This document shows, in pieces, positions 33,496-45,202 of a stretch of DNA of 64,000 nt (position 1 is the stretch's first letter; every line of letters starts with the position of its first letter). Position numbers and translations under genes: made by a program. Origin of the DNA: Phocoena phocoena. Lineage: Eukaryota > Chordata > Mammalia > Artiodactyla > Phocoenidae. The notes below the pieces were generated by a model. It saw only the letters and a list, made by a program, of their open reading frames with translations. It did not search any database and was not told the origin of the DNA. The stretch covers positions 63,263,306 to 63,327,305 of the forward strand of contig NC_089236.1 of the NCBI RefSeq assembly GCF_963924675.1. The letters are read 5' to 3'.

Positions 33496-34389
33496 TCAAA
33501 ACAACAATAACAAAAGAGAACCAGGTATAAAAATAGATGATTTGATGTTCCAATCAAAATATTAAAAGGAGTCTCACCTCCCCAGACACGCTCTGGTAAG
33601 ATAATTACATGGTTTTAGAAAATCGAAGTGACGGTACAAAATGGTAAAACTTTCTGATAAAGATACAACGATTTGGCAAAGAAGTTCAAATTTCTCTGAA
33701 TTTAAGTGCCAGGAGAAAAAGGATCAATAAATCCAAGTTTCAGGAGAAATAGTGGTCCAAGTATTTAATCCCTAGGAAACAGCCAGAGGTGAAAAGAGGG
33801 GTGATATGCCATACAATAAGAAACATTTTTCAACAGTTGCAAATTGGCAAAACGATGACTGTGTCGTACCTTTCAGTGGATCACTGAACCTAGTCTAGTG
33901 GGCCCTCCTGGAATTACCCGATGATATAAGGGATTATAGAAGGGTGTATATTTAACTGACCAGGTTCTTTTACAACTCTGCAGGAGTAGAGATCAACTTC
34001 TAGAAAACTGATAGAAAGCCAGAGAGTCCTGTCTACACCAGTGCAGATAATTTTGTCCAGTTGAGAATATAAATCTAACTCAAGTTCTTATCAAAAATTC
34101 TCTCAAAATTTGACCCAATTTAAATGTTTTATTGGCTTTTTTATTAAATAAGCTTTGGCATGTATTCCCTCATCAATTAATCTTTGACCACACATTCATG
34201 TTACATTTGTAGTAAAGTCACCTTTTAAACTTCTTGAAAATTATACTTGATCAAAGCAATTAGAACATATTTTGGAGCATACGTTCCTTACATACAATAA
34301 TTCTGCAAAATCATATAATGTATATGACCCTTAGAATTTTACTGTAGGCAAGGCTTTCATCGTAAACTTGAGTCACACAGCTTTTCATG
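33496..34389. other. Unassigned AT-rich DNA
   Basis: No repeat family or coding signal that I can support. Confidence 0.4.
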
Positions 34390-34705
34390 ATCTGCTTTCA
34401 GTTTTTATTCCCTATCTTCATCTCTTACTACTCCTAGCCTTGCTTCCAACAACCCAGACTTGATCAGGCCATACTTTGTCTCACCTTCTCCCCACTGTGT
34501 GCTTTCACGTACCACATCCTCCACCAGGCTAACCCCACTCTCCTCCCCGTGGTGCACAAAAACACACACCCTTTCTGAGTAGCCCATGCTCATCCTTCAG
34601 GCCTCAGCTGCTACTTCTCTGGGATCCTTTCCTCATTTCTCATGACCCAGTTTTTGGTTCTGGATTTGTGTCCCCATAGTTGAGGCTTAGTTGCCTTTCT
34701 ACACA
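34390..34705 (+). repeat. LINE-2 (L2) fragment
   Basis: Pyrimidine-rich L2 3' region: CCTATCTTCATCTCTTACTA (34412-), CACCTTCTCCCCACTGTGTG, then GCTCATCCTTCAGGCCTCAG (34588-) and CTTCTCTGGGATCCTTTCCT, matching L2 CTCATCCTTCAAGACCCAGC and the block after it. The antisense frame at 34405-34593 is a shadow. Confidence 0.65.
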
Positions 34706-34767
34706 GAACTCCCCCCAAAATAGCAACGATGAATGGCTTTACTCGTTATGGTGGCCCTAGGTTTATT

Positions 34768-35278
34768 AGTTATCTATTGTTGCATAACCAATTACCACAC
34801 ATTCAGCAGCCTTAAAGCACGTTTATTACCTCACAGTTTCTGTGGGTCAAGAGTCTGAGCATACCTTAACTGGGTCCTCTACTTGGAGGTTTCTCACAAG
34901 GTCCTAACCAAGGTGTCAGTTAGGAGTCTCATTAAAGGCTGAAATAGGGAAGAATCAGCTTCCAAGCTCACATAATTGTTGGCAGAATTCGGTTCCTCGC
35001 TCCACTGCTCAGAGGCCACCTTCCGGTTTTTGCCGTGTGAGCCTGTCCCCTAAGGCTGCTTGCTTCGCTGAAGCCTGCAAACTGAGCGGACAGTAGAGAC
35101 GGTTTGTTAGCAGGATGGCAGTTACATTCTTGGGCTCCATCATCGTGAAAGTGGTACCTCATCACCTTTGCCACATTCTGTTACATAGAAGTAAGTGTAG
35201 GTCCATCCACACTCCGGTGGACAGATTACATGATGTGGGGGTCATGGAAGCCATCTTAACGTCTGCCCACCACAGTAG
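34768..35278 (-). mobile_element. MLT1-type LTR (ERVL-MaLR), reverse orientation
   Basis: The plus strand reads TTAGTTATCTATTGTTGCAT then AACCAATTACCACACATTCA, TTACCTCACAGTTTCTGTGG, ACTGGGTCCTCTACTTGGAG, TTCCAAGCTCACATAATTGT, TGGCAGAATTCGGTTCCTCG, CCTCATCACCTTTGCCACAT and GAAGCCATCTTAACGTCTGC. This is the reverse complement of an old mammalian MaLR-type solitary LTR of about 500 bases. The subfamily is not certain. No internal retroviral genes are present. The frames at 34968-35174 and 35115-35303 fall in LTR sequence and are not genes. Confidence 0.7.
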
Positions 35279-37028
35279 GGCCTGGAACTGCGCTCGTACA
35301 TAGTAAGTAATGAAACAATAGTCCCCAAATGAATGAGTCTTTCAATGAACAGATGATTTCTGTGGACACTTCATTACAGAAATATGCAGAAAATCCCTTC
35401 CTTGGAGCATAAGTTACTGTATGTCACTATATTCATGTTTTTTCTTCTGACTGTATCCTTTCCTTTCTTACTCTTTGTTGTCGTGTATTAGTTTTCAAAA
35501 TATTGTTATAAGATGTAACCAGTTAAGCTAAAAGGTATGGACATAAGAAAGACAAAACAATAAAAATAAAAATACTTCAAATATTTTAAAAATCCACATG
35601 CGCCCTGCATTTTTTCTCATATTTTGAATTTGCATCATGCAAGCCTGTATCCAGAGCGATGCATGCATTGCTGCCGCTGTGTATAAAATCTCCTACTTAC
35701 ATGCTTTCATCCTAGATTTTCCTCAGCCTTTTGAATTATGACTTTAACGGTATACCCTAAAACTATGTCGTGTACTGAAATTGACTTCATTGAATTTTAT
35801 AACAGGAAACAATTTTGACTTTCAAAGAAAAATAAATGAAATAAGATGATATCATCTTGGCAAATTTTGTCTAAACAGTGTCAGAATTAGGAGTAATTCT
35901 TTAAGAGAACACTATTAAATTCTGTTTTATTCCCCATTTCTCCTATCAGACGTCTGAACATTTCTTTCATCCATGATTTTAGATTCCTCTAAAGTAATAG
36001 AAGGGCCAAATTAAGCTGAAGAGGTGGTTACATAAATACACTTACCATATATACAGTACCTAATATTACAGAGCAGTATTTCTGGAGCATGCATCCACTC
36101 TTTCTAAGGATAAATAAACTCTTTTCAAAAGTGTATTGTATGTGGGTTAATGTCTGTAAAGGTTAAAAACATCAAATTCTGAAATATCATGACCTGACAT
36201 TAATGACCCAATAATAGATTGACATTTGCAGTTGTCTTTCTGGGGTAATAGCCCACCATATGCAAAGATCAGCTTCTGTGTTTAGCTGCTTATATCAAAG
36301 GAAAAAAGAGGGTAATAATAGTAAAAGGGAGGTTAATAACAGGTACAGGGCTAGGATAACTTTTATCAGTCCGTTTAGAAAATGAACCCAGAATTGCTGT
36401 CAACTTGACTAGGAAGGGAAAAGGAAGGATGGATCCATATGGGAGGCATCAGTCAGCTTCCAGTGTGTGTGTGAAGGTTGTTTGCAAGGTTACCTGGGCT
36501 GATGCAACATAAAGCTGAAATTTGCATGTCGAACCTTTGTTCCTTTTGTAACATAGTGCCACACAAATCACTGGCTCTGGGGTTTAAATTTCACAGGTGT
36601 CTAAGCTCATGTAAAAATTAAAGTGCAGTAATTTGTGATCCACAGTGTACCTAATCATTCTGCTTTTCCAGAATGTTTTGTTTAGCCATTATGCTTTGTT
36701 TTTACCATCTAAAATTCTAATTTTTCATAGGTTTTTCCTTTGAAAGCTAATGTATTCTTTTACAAGAAAATTTTTCTTTGGGGCCATGACATTATTACTA
36801 CAGTTAAGAGTCAAAAGAAAATCCCACAATATTTATTTGTATTTGAAATCACAACCAAAAATAACTCAGCATTAAGCTGACCATTACATTTTCCTGGGCT
36901 CTTAGGAAAAAAACATGACTCTTGGGTGCTAGTTTTCTGTCCTTGTTACTTATCATTATTTCAACTACCTTCCAGGTTTCAGAACACATTGCAAGGAACA
37001 TTTACACTATATTTTGAATTATTTCATC
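35279..37028. other. Unassigned AT-rich DNA
   Basis: About 1.75 kb with no recognised repeat family, RNA gene or exon-like frame. Confidence 0.4.
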
Positions 37029-37045
37029 AGAATTAGTTGCTTTAT
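37029..37045. repeat. L1 target-site duplication, left copy
   Basis: AGAATTAGTTGCTTTAT, matched 16 of 17 by AGAATTAGTGGCTTTAT at 41462-41478. It lies directly beside the T-run that represents the L1 poly(A) tail. Confidence 0.85.
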
Positions 37046-37412
37046 TTTTTTGTTACATCTTTATTGGACTATAATTGCTTCACAACACTGCGTTAGTTTC
37101 TGTTGCACAACAAAGTGAATCAGCCATATACATACATACACCCCATACCCCCTCCCTCTTGAGCCTCCCTCCCACCCTCCCAATCCCACCCCTCTAGGTC
37201 ATTGCAAAGCACCGAGCTGATCTCCCTGTGCTATGCAACTGCTTCCCACTGGCTGTCTATTTTACATGTGGTTGTGTATATATATCAATGCTACTCTTTT
37301 TACCTCATCCCAGCTTCCTCTCTCCACTGCCCACCGTATCCTCAAGTCCATTCTCTACTTCTGCATCTTATTCCTGTCCTGCCCCTAGGTTCATCAGAAC
37401 CACTTTTTTTCT

Positions 37413-40400
37413 TTAGATTCCATATATATGTGTTAGCATACGGTATTCGTTTTTCTCTTTCTGACTTACTTCACTCTGCATGACAGACTCTAGGTCCATC
37501 CACCTCACTACAAATAACTCAATTTTGTTTCTTTTTATGGCTGAGTAATATTCCATTGCATATATGTGCCACATCGTCTTTATCCATTTATCTGTTGATG
37601 GACATTTAGGTTGTTTCCATGTCCTGGCTATTGTAAATAGTGCTACAGTGAACATTGTGGTACATGTCTCTTTTCGAATTGTGGTTTTCTCAGGGTATAT
37701 GCCCGGTAGTGGGATTGCTGGGTCATATGGTAGTTCTATTTGTAGTTTTTCTTAAGGAACCTCCATACTGTTCTCCATAGTGATTGTATCAATTTACATT
37801 CCCACCAACAGTGCAGGAGTGTTCCCTTTCTAACACATCCTTTCCAGGATTTATTGTTTCTAGATTTTTTGATAATGGTCATTCTGACTGGCGTGAGGTG
37901 ATAACTCATTGTAGTTTTGATTTGCATTTTTCTAATAATTAGTGATGTTGAGCATCTTTTCATGTGCTTCTTGGCCATCTGTATGTCTTCTTTGGTGAAA
38001 TGTCTATTTAGGTCTTCCACCCATTTTTTTAATAGGGTTGTTTGTTTTTTGATATTGAGTTCCATGAGCTGTTTATTTTGGAGATTAATCCTTCATCCGT
38101 TGCTTCATTTGCAAATATTTTCTCCCATTCTGAGGGTTGTCTTTTGGTCTCGTTTATGGTTTCCTTTGCTGTGCAAAAGCTTTGAAGTTTCCTTAGGTCC
38201 CATTTGTTTATTTTTGTTTTTATTTCCATTTCTCTAGGAGGTGGGTCAAAAAGGATCTTGCTGTGATGTATGTCAGAGTGTTCTGCCTATGTTTTCCTCT
38301 AAGAGTTTGATATTGTCTGGCCTTACATTTAGGTCTTTAATCCGTTTTGTTTATTTTTGTTTATGGTGTTAGGAAGTGTTCTAATTTCATTCTTTTACAT
38401 GTAGCTGTCCAGTTTTCCCAGCACCACTTATTGAAAAGGCTGTCTTTCTCCACTGTATATTCTTGCTTCCTTTATCAAAAAAAAGGTGACTATAGGTGCA
38501 TGGGTTTATCTCTGAGCTTTCTATCCTGTACCATTGATCTCTATTTCTGTTTTTGTGCGAGTATGATACTGTCTTGATTACTGTAGCTTTGTAGTATAGT
38601 TTGAAGTCAGGGAGCCTGATTCCTCCAGCTCTGTTTTTCTTTCTCAAGATTGCTTTGAATATTCTGGGTCTCTTGTGTTTCCATACGAATTGTAAAATTT
38701 TTCATTCTAATTACATGAAGAGTGCAATTGGTATTTGAATAGGGATTGCAATGAACCTGTAGATTGCTTTGGGTAGTATAGTCATTTTCACAATATTGAA
38801 TCTTCCAATCCAAGAACATGGTATATCCCTCCATCTGTTAATGTTATCTTTGATTTCTTTCATCAGTGTTTTATAGTTTTCTGAGTACAACTATTTCACC
38901 TCCTTAAGTAGGTTTATTCCTAGGTATTTTATTCTTTTTGTTACAATGGTAAATGGGATTGTTTCCTTAATTTCTCTTTCTGATTTTTCGTTGTTAGTGT
39001 ATAGGAATGCCAGAGGTTTCTGTGCATTAATTTTGTATCCTGCAACCTTACCAAATTCATTGATTAGTTCTAGTAGATTTTTGGTGGCATTTTTAGGATC
39101 TTTTATGTATAGTATCATGTCATCTGCAAGCAGTGACAATTTTACTTCTTCCTTTCCAATTTGTATTCCTTTAATTTGTTTTTCTTCTCTGTTTGCCGTG
39201 GCTAGGACTTCCAATAAGAGTGGTGAGAGTGGACATCTTTGTCTTGTTCCTGATCTTAGAGGAAACACTTTCAGTTTTTCACCATTGAGGATGAGGTTGG
39301 CTGTGGATTTGTCATATATGGCCTTTATTATATTGAGGTAGGTTCCCTCTATGCCCACTTTCTGGAGAGTTTTTATCATAAATGGGTGTTGAATTCTGTC
39401 AAAAGCTTTTTCTGCATCTATTGAGATGATCATATGGGTTTTATTCCTTAATTTGTTAATATGGTGTATCACATTGACTGATTTGTGTATATTGAAGAAT
39501 CCTTGCATCCCCGGGATAAACCCCACTTGATCATGGTGTATGATCCTTTTAATGTATTGTTGGATTCTGTTTGCTAGTATTTTGTTGAGGATTTTTGCAT
39601 CTATATTCATCAGTGATACTGATCTATAATTTTCTTTTTTTGTGGTATCTTTGCTTTTGGTAGCAGGGTGATGGTGGCTTTGTAGAATGAATTTGGAAGT
39701 GTTCCTCCCTCTGCAGTTTTTTGGAAGAGTTTGAGAATTATGGGTGTTAGCTCATCCGAATTCTATTGTTTGATAGAATTCCCCTTTGAAGCCATTTGGT
39801 CCTGGACTTTTGCTTGTTGGAAGATTTTTAGTTACAGTTTCAATTTCATTACTTGAGATAGGTCTGTTTATATTATCTAATTCTTCCACGTTCAGTCTTG
39901 GAAAATTGTACTTTTTAAGAATTTGTCCATTTCTTCGTGGTTGTCCATTTTATTGGCATATAGTTGTTTGTAGTAGTCTTTTATAATCCTTTGTATTTCT
40001 GTGATGTCAGTCGTGATTTCTTCTTTTTCATTTCTAACTTTTTTGATTTGTGTCCTCTCCCTTTTTATCTTGATGAGTCTGGCTAAGGGTTTATCAATTT
40101 TGTTTATCTTCTAGAACCAGATTTCAGTTTTATTGATGTTTGCTATTGTTTTCTTTGTTTCTATTTCATTTATTTCTGTTCTGATTGTTATGATTTCTTT
40201 CCTTCTACTGACTTTGGGTTTTCTTCTTCTGTCTCTAGTTGTTTTTAAGTATAGGGTTAGATTGTTTATTTGAGATGTTTCTTGTTTCTTGAGGTAGGAT
40301 TGTATTGCTATAAACTTCCCTCTTAGAACTGTTTTTGCTGCATCCTGTAGGTTTTGGGTCATTGTGTTTTCAGTGTCATTTGTTTCTAGTGTTTTTTGAT

Positions 40401-41185
40401 CTTCTCTTTGATTTCTTCAGTCATCTCTTAGTTATTTAGTAGTGTATTGTTTAGCCTCCATGTGTTTCTATTGTTTTACAGATTTTTTCCTGTAATTGAT
40501 ATCTAGTCTCATAGCATTGTGATCAGAAAATATACTTGATACGATTTCAATTTTCTTAAATTTACCAAGGGTTGATTTGTGACCCAAGATGTGATCTCTC
40601 CTGGAGCATGTTCCATGTGCACTTCAGTAGAAGGTGTATTCTGCCACTTCGGGGTGGAATCTTCTATAAGTATCAAGCAAATCTGTCTGGTCTATTGTGT
40701 CATTTAAAGCTTGTGGTTCTTTATTTTCTCTTTGGATGATCTGTGCATTGGTGAAAGTGGGGTGTTAAAGCCCTCTGCTATTATTGTGTTACTGTCAATT
40801 TCCCCTTTCATGGTCATTAGCATTTTTCTTGTGTACTGAGGTCCTCCTATGTTGCATACATAAACATTTATAAATGTTATATCTTCTTATTGGATTGATA
40901 ACTTGATCATTATGTAGTGTCCTTCTTTGTCTCTTGTAACAGATTTTATTGTAAAGTCTATTTTATCTGATATGAGTATTGCCACTCCAGCTTTCTTTTG
41001 ATTTCCATTTGTGTGGAATATTTTTTTCCTTCCCTTCACTTTCAGTCTGTATGTGTCCTTTGGTCCGAAGTGAGTCTCTTGGAGACAGCATATATATGTT
41101 TCCTGTTTTTGTATCCATTCAGCCAGTCTGTGTCTTTTGATTGGGGCATTTCATCCATTTACACTCAAGGTTATTATTGATGTGT
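37413..41185 (-). pseudogene. L1 ORF2 pseudogene (endonuclease, reverse transcriptase, C-terminal domain)
   Basis: The ORF2 of the L1 above. Endonuclease remains lie at about 40,430-41,185: KKIFHTNGNQ, KKAGVAILISDKIDF and VTRDKEGHY are readable in the reversed strand. The linker at 40111-40362 shows DAAKTVLRGKFIAI and QINNLTL. The RT core is open for 239 codons at 38891-39610, with [40 protein letters not shown] and [10 protein letters not shown]. The catalytic ADD is kept, but the usual RQGCPLSP has R for G. The thumb and C-terminal blocks follow: 38387-38647 ([15 protein letters not shown]), 38029-38229 ([18 protein letters not shown]), 37736-38065 ([24 protein letters not shown]) and 37413-37655 (TWKQPKCPSTDKWI, MEYYSAIKRN). 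These sit in different frames, so several frameshifts and stops have accumulated. Confidence 0.93.
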
Positions 41186-41269
41186 ATGTTCCTATTACCA
41201 TTTTCTTAATTGTTTGGGTTTGTTTTTGTGGGTCTTCTTGTGTTTGCTGCCTAGGGAAGTTTCTTTAAC

Positions 41270-41461
41270 ATTTGCTGTAAAGCTGGTTTGGCAGTGCTGA
41301 ATTCTCTGAGCTTTTGTGTGTCTGAAGAGCTTTTTAATTCTCCTTCAAATCTGAATGAGATCCTTGCTGGGTAGAGTAATCTTGGTTGTAGGTTTTTCTC
41401 TTTTTCATTACTTTAAATATATCCTGCCACTCCCTTCTGGCCTGCGGAGTTTCTGCTGAAA
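41270..41461 (-). pseudogene. L1 ORF1 C-terminal remnant
   Basis: Read in reverse this holds the end of L1 ORF1, the RNA-binding trimeric protein: blocks like AGREWQDIFKVMK, QPRLLYPARISFR and LREFSTAKPALQQ-type residues are recognisable. The L1 5' truncation point (about 41,461) lies within this C-terminal domain, so nothing upstream of it exists here. Confidence 0.7.
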
Positions 41462-41478
41462 AGAATTAGTGGCTTTAT
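41462..41478. repeat. L1 target-site duplication, right copy
   Basis: AGAATTAGTGGCTTTAT, the partner of 37029-37045 with one mismatch. It fixes the L1 5' breakpoint. Confidence 0.85.
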
Positions 41479-42440
41479 GTTACTAAAAACTATCCTAGTG
41501 TGCAGTGATCCAATAGACTTATAAAGACTCACTATACTTTACGTTTATTACCACTGCCATAAATTAACATCTTTGCAGAACTGAAAGCATTACATGGTAA
41601 AATTTTAGTATAAAGTTCACTGAAAGTAATTACAAATGATGAAGCAAGTATAATTTTACTCATCCAGACCAAGATATATATTTGCAGCATTATTTCAGTG
41701 CACAGAAAATATGAAGAGTAAACATTACTTTTAGTCTTTTCTTTTTCCTTCACTTTACATTAAATCTATAGGAAATGTAAGCCCCAGAAAGTTGCTTTAG
41801 TAACACTGGGGTGAGTTTCAATTATGCCTGATTGATTCAGTCTTTCAACTTTTGCCCTTTTCCTTATTATTACTGAAATAAATAACATAGAAACAATTTC
41901 ACAGCTCTGTTTCATATTTTTCCCAAGTCCATAAATTTTTTTCCAGAGTGTAGAGAACAGACATGCACCATTGGTCTGGAAACACTTAACAGCTTGAGTG
42001 TCCTTGGGCAATGGAGAGGAAGGCAAAGTCAGTGGTTGCACTGAAATTTCATGGGGGAAACACAGAAATGAATTTTATGTAACAGGTCAAATCAATCATT
42101 TTATGTATATTCCAAAGAAATAAGAATTAAATGAGGATTATCTTATACGAAATACACTTGTATTTCTATTTGGTGCCTAATTATAGCTGGGCGTTTTGTT
42201 CAAGTGTGATCAAAGATTCGGATGGCATATAGGCAGAAAAAGCACAAGATTATACATCACTTATTATTTGATCCAATGGTGAAGATACCTCTTAAAGTTC
42301 CAGAACCCATGTAAATGATTCATTGTCTCCTGTTGCCAATGACAATGAAATACTTAGAGAATACCTTAAAATTCAGTGCTAAGGTTTTATTTTTACTTTT
42401 TTTATTGCCCTTATGGTGGATATTGTAAAATTAAATGATC
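41479..42440. other. Unassigned DNA
   Basis: No repeat family recognised. The minus-strand frames at 41532-41753 and 41766-42041 (73 and 91 codons) have no domain. Confidence 0.4.
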
Positions 42441-42453
42441 AAGAATTTTTATG

Positions 42454-42656
42454 ATGGGCTTCCCTGGTGGCGCAGTGGTTGAGAGTCCGCCTGCTGATGG
42501 AGGGGACACGGGTTTGTGCCCCGGTCTGGGAAGATCCCACATTTCGTGGAACAGCTGGGCCCGTGAGCCATGGATGCTGAGTCTGCACGTCTGGAGCCTG
42601 TGCTCCACAGCAGGAGAGGCCACAGCAGTGAGAGGGCCTGTGTACTGCAAAAAAAA
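42454..42656 (+). mobile_element. CHR-type tRNA-derived SINE with perfect 13-base target duplication
   Basis: Head GGGCTTCCCTGGTGGCGCAG at 42456, then TTGAGAGTCCGCCTGCTG, box-B-like GGTTTGTGCCCCGG, GAAGATCCCACATTTCGTGG, GCCACAGCAGTGAGAGGGCC and an A-tail. AAGAATTTTTATG flanks it at 42441-42453 and 42657-42669. The perfect duplication suggests a fairly recent insertion. The four overlapping open frames on both strands are SINE artefacts. Confidence 0.96.
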
Positions 42657-42669
42657 AAGAATTTTTATG

Positions 42670-43028
42670 TTCAAAAACTGACATTCAGAATTTTGATCAT
42701 AAAATGGCATTGCAGACATCTTTTCTCCATTTCTCTGAGAAGAAGTACTCATTCAATCAACAGGTAGTCCATGAACATCTGTTACATAAATTATATGGAT
42801 ATATAGAGAATAATACTGACCTGACTTGATGGTATTTAGACACTAGAAAAATGGTCCCATATTCTCACTATATCTTTAAATACCACTTGATTAAAACTAA
42901 TAATGTAGTGTAAACAGATGGATGCCAAATAAAAATTAAGTTTTTATTTTAGAAAGAAACTGGAATTTCAGGATCCATCTATCTGGGTTTAGCCAATTGC
43001 ACTAAAAAAAATGGACAAATACAAATAT
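42670..43028. other. Unassigned AT-rich DNA
   Basis: Nothing recognisable apart from high AT. Confidence 0.4.
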
Positions 43029-43039
43029 TAAACTACTAA

Positions 43040-43250
43040 TTTTTTTTTTTTTTTTTTTGCGGTACACAGGCCTCTCACTGTTGTGGCCTCTCCCATTGCG
43101 GAGCACAGGCTCCGGACGCACAGGCTCAGCAGCCATGGCTCATGGGCCCAGCAGCTCCGCGGCATGTAGGATCCTTCCGGACTGGGGCATGAACCTGAGT
43201 CCTCTGCATTGGCAGACGGACTCTCAACCACTGCGCCACCAGGGAAGCCC
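43040..43250 (-). mobile_element. CHR-type tRNA-derived SINE with perfect 11-base target duplication
   Basis: In reverse: GGGCTTCCCTGGTGGCGCAG head at the right end, GTTGAGAGTCCGTCTGCC, box-B region, GCCACAACAGTGAGAGGCC, then an A-tail seen as 18-19 T. TAAACTACTAA occurs at 43029-43039 and 43251-43261. Lies just outside the left end of the older L1. Confidence 0.96.
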
Positions 43251-43869
43251 TAAACTACTAATTTTTAAAATATAAAAACATTACTTTTTTGTAGATTGAG
43301 ATTTTCTATGTGTGGAATCATTTCATCTGCAAATAGACATCCTTTTACTTATTTTCCAATTTGGGTGCCTTTTATTTTTTCCTTTCTAATTACTCTAGAT
43401 AAGTCTTTAAGTTTAATGTTGAATATTGGTAGTAAAAATGGGAATCTTTGTTTTTTTCCCCTAATCTTAGAAGCTAAGCTTTCAGTCCTTCACCATTGCA
43501 TATGCTGTGAATTTTTATCATGAAAGGGTATTGAATTTTGTCAGTTGCCTTTCCTATATCTATTAAGATTATCACGTTTATATTTTCCTAGTCCTGTAAA
43601 TACCATGTATTACATTGGTTAGTTTTCTTAAACATTCTTGCATTCCTGGGATAAATCTCACTTGGCCATAATGTATAATCCATTAAATGTGCACCTGGAT
43701 TTCGTTTTCTAGTGTTGTGAACATCTTTGTGTCTATATACATAAAGAATATTGGTCTGTAGTTTTTGTTTTTCTTGTGGTATCTATGTCTGACTTTGATA
43801 TCTGTGTAATTCTGGTCTTCTGGAATGTCATAGGAAGTGTTTCCTCTGTTCTATTTTTTGGAAGCGTTT

Positions 43870-44165
43870 TTTTTTTTTAAATAAATTTATTTATTTATTT
43901 TTGGCTGTGTTGGGTCTTTGTTTCTGTGCAAGGGCTTTCTCTAGTTGCGGCAAGCGGGGGCCACTCTTCATCGTGGTGCGTGGGCCTCTCACTGTTGCGG
44001 CCCTCTCTTGTTGCAGAGCACAGGCTCCAGACACACAGGCTCAGTAGCTGTGGCGCACGGGCTTAGTTGCTTCACAGCATGTGGGATCTTCCCAGACCAG
44101 GGCTCGAACCCATGTGCCCTGCATTGGCAGGCAGATTCTCAACTGCTGCGCCACCAGGGAAGCCC
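43870..44165 (-). mobile_element. Long CHR-type SINE (CHR-2-like) inside the older L1
   Basis: In reverse it has the standard tRNA-like head (GGGCTTCCCTGGTGGCGCAG at 44146-44165), then the longer body typical of the CHR-2/CHRL form. The tail is a TTTATTTATTTATTTTTGGC repeat followed by TGTGTTGGGTCTTTGTTTC, and CTAGTTGCGGCAAGCGGGGG lies in the body. Imperfect target duplication: TGGAAGCGTTT at 43859-43869 and TGGAAAAGTTT at 44166-44176 (9/11). The L1 sequence resumes directly after it. Confidence 0.9.
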
Positions 44166-44838
44166 TGGAAAAGTTTGAGTTGAGTAGTGTTGTTTTTGAT
44201 TACTTAGAAGTTTGGTACAATTCGCCAGTGAAGCCATCTAGTCTTGGACTTAATTTGTCAGTAGGTTTTTGATTATTGATTCAGTCCCTTTATTCATTAG
44301 AGGTCCCTTGAGTTTCTAAATTTTTTGTGAGGCAAAGTTAGTGATTTGCATGTGTCTAAGCATTTACCCATTTTGTCTAGATTAATGTATTATCACTATA
44401 ATTGTTCATAATATTTTCTTACAATCCTTGTTTCTGTAAATTTGGTAGTAATGTCCCACTTTTATTTCAGATTTTAGTTAGCTATGTCCTCTCACTTCTT
44501 TCTTAGTCAGTGTAACTAAAGATTCTTCAATATTGTTGATCCTTTTAAAGAACCAATATTGATTTTGTATATATTCTCTATTTTTCAATTCTCTTTTCTA
44601 GCCTTATCTCCTTTTTTCTGCTAGTTCTGGGCTTAATTTGCTCTTTATTTTCTAGTTCCTTAAGGTGTAAAGTTAGGTTGTTGGTTTGAGGTCTGTCTTC
44701 TTTATTAATATAGGCATTGACAGCTGTAAATTTCCGTTTGACCACAGCTTTTGTGGCATTCAGTACATTTTGGTATGCTGTGATTGTTTCCATTCACCTA
44801 AAAGTGTTTTCAAATTTTCCTAGTTATTTCTTCTTTGA

Positions 44839-45202
44839 TGTTATTATGAGCTGAACTTTGTTCCCCCAAAATTCACATGTTGAAGTCCTAACCCAAATAC
44901 CCTATGATATTAGTATATTTGCAGATAGGGCCTTTAAAGAGGTAATTAAGGTAAAATGAGATCATCTGTGTGGTCTGTCATACAATATGACTGGTGTCCT
45001 TATAAGAGGATATTAGGACACCAACACACACAGAATGTCATGTGAAGACAGAAGATGGTCCTCTCTAAGGCAAAGAGAGGCTCTCAGAGGAAACAATCCT
45101 GTTACCATCTTGGACTTCTAGCCTCCAGAAATGTAAGAAGGTAAACTGTTGAAGTAACCTAGTCTGTGGTACTTTGTTATGGTATCCCTACAACCTAATA
45201 CA
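44839..45202 (+). mobile_element. MLT1A-like LTR (ERVL-MaLR) inside the older L1
   Basis: Starts TGTTATTATGAGCTGAACTT, then CCCCCAAAATTCACATGTTG, AAGTCCTAACCCAAATACCC, GATAGGGCCTTTAAAGAGGT, AATTAAGGTAAAATGAGATC, TATGACTGGTGTCCTTATAA, GGACTTCTAGCCTCCAGAAA and TCTGTGGTACTTTGTTATGG, and ends CAACCTAATACA. This is the full order of an MLT1A LTR of about 365 bases, a solitary LTR of an old endogenous retrovirus-like family. No internal genes. The surrounding L1 continues on both sides. I could not find the expected 5-base target duplication. Confidence 0.85.

Larger units (their letters stand above)
37046..41461 (-). mobile_element. 5'-truncated L1 retrotransposon with target-site duplication
   Basis: A single minus-strand L1 of 4,416 bases. 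From right to left (its own 5' to 3') it contains the end of ORF1, the inter-ORF spacer, all of ORF2 and the 3' UTR (GCAACTGCTTCCCACTGGCT, AAAGTGAATCAGCCATATAC on the plus strand). It closes with a very short A-tail (T at 37046-37051). A 17-base duplication (16/17 identical) flanks it, so this is a genuine target-primed insertion with 5' truncation inside ORF1. It is the best-preserved LINE in the window, but ORF2 is split over all three frames and cannot act. It reads as a cetartiodactyl L1 of intermediate age. Confidence 0.95.

Noticed and set aside
38891..39610. 239-codon reverse transcriptase as a functional or host gene
   Set aside because: It is the RT block of a 5'-truncated L1 whose ORF2 is broken into different frames on both sides; the target-site duplication shows the whole unit is one retrotransposon insertion.
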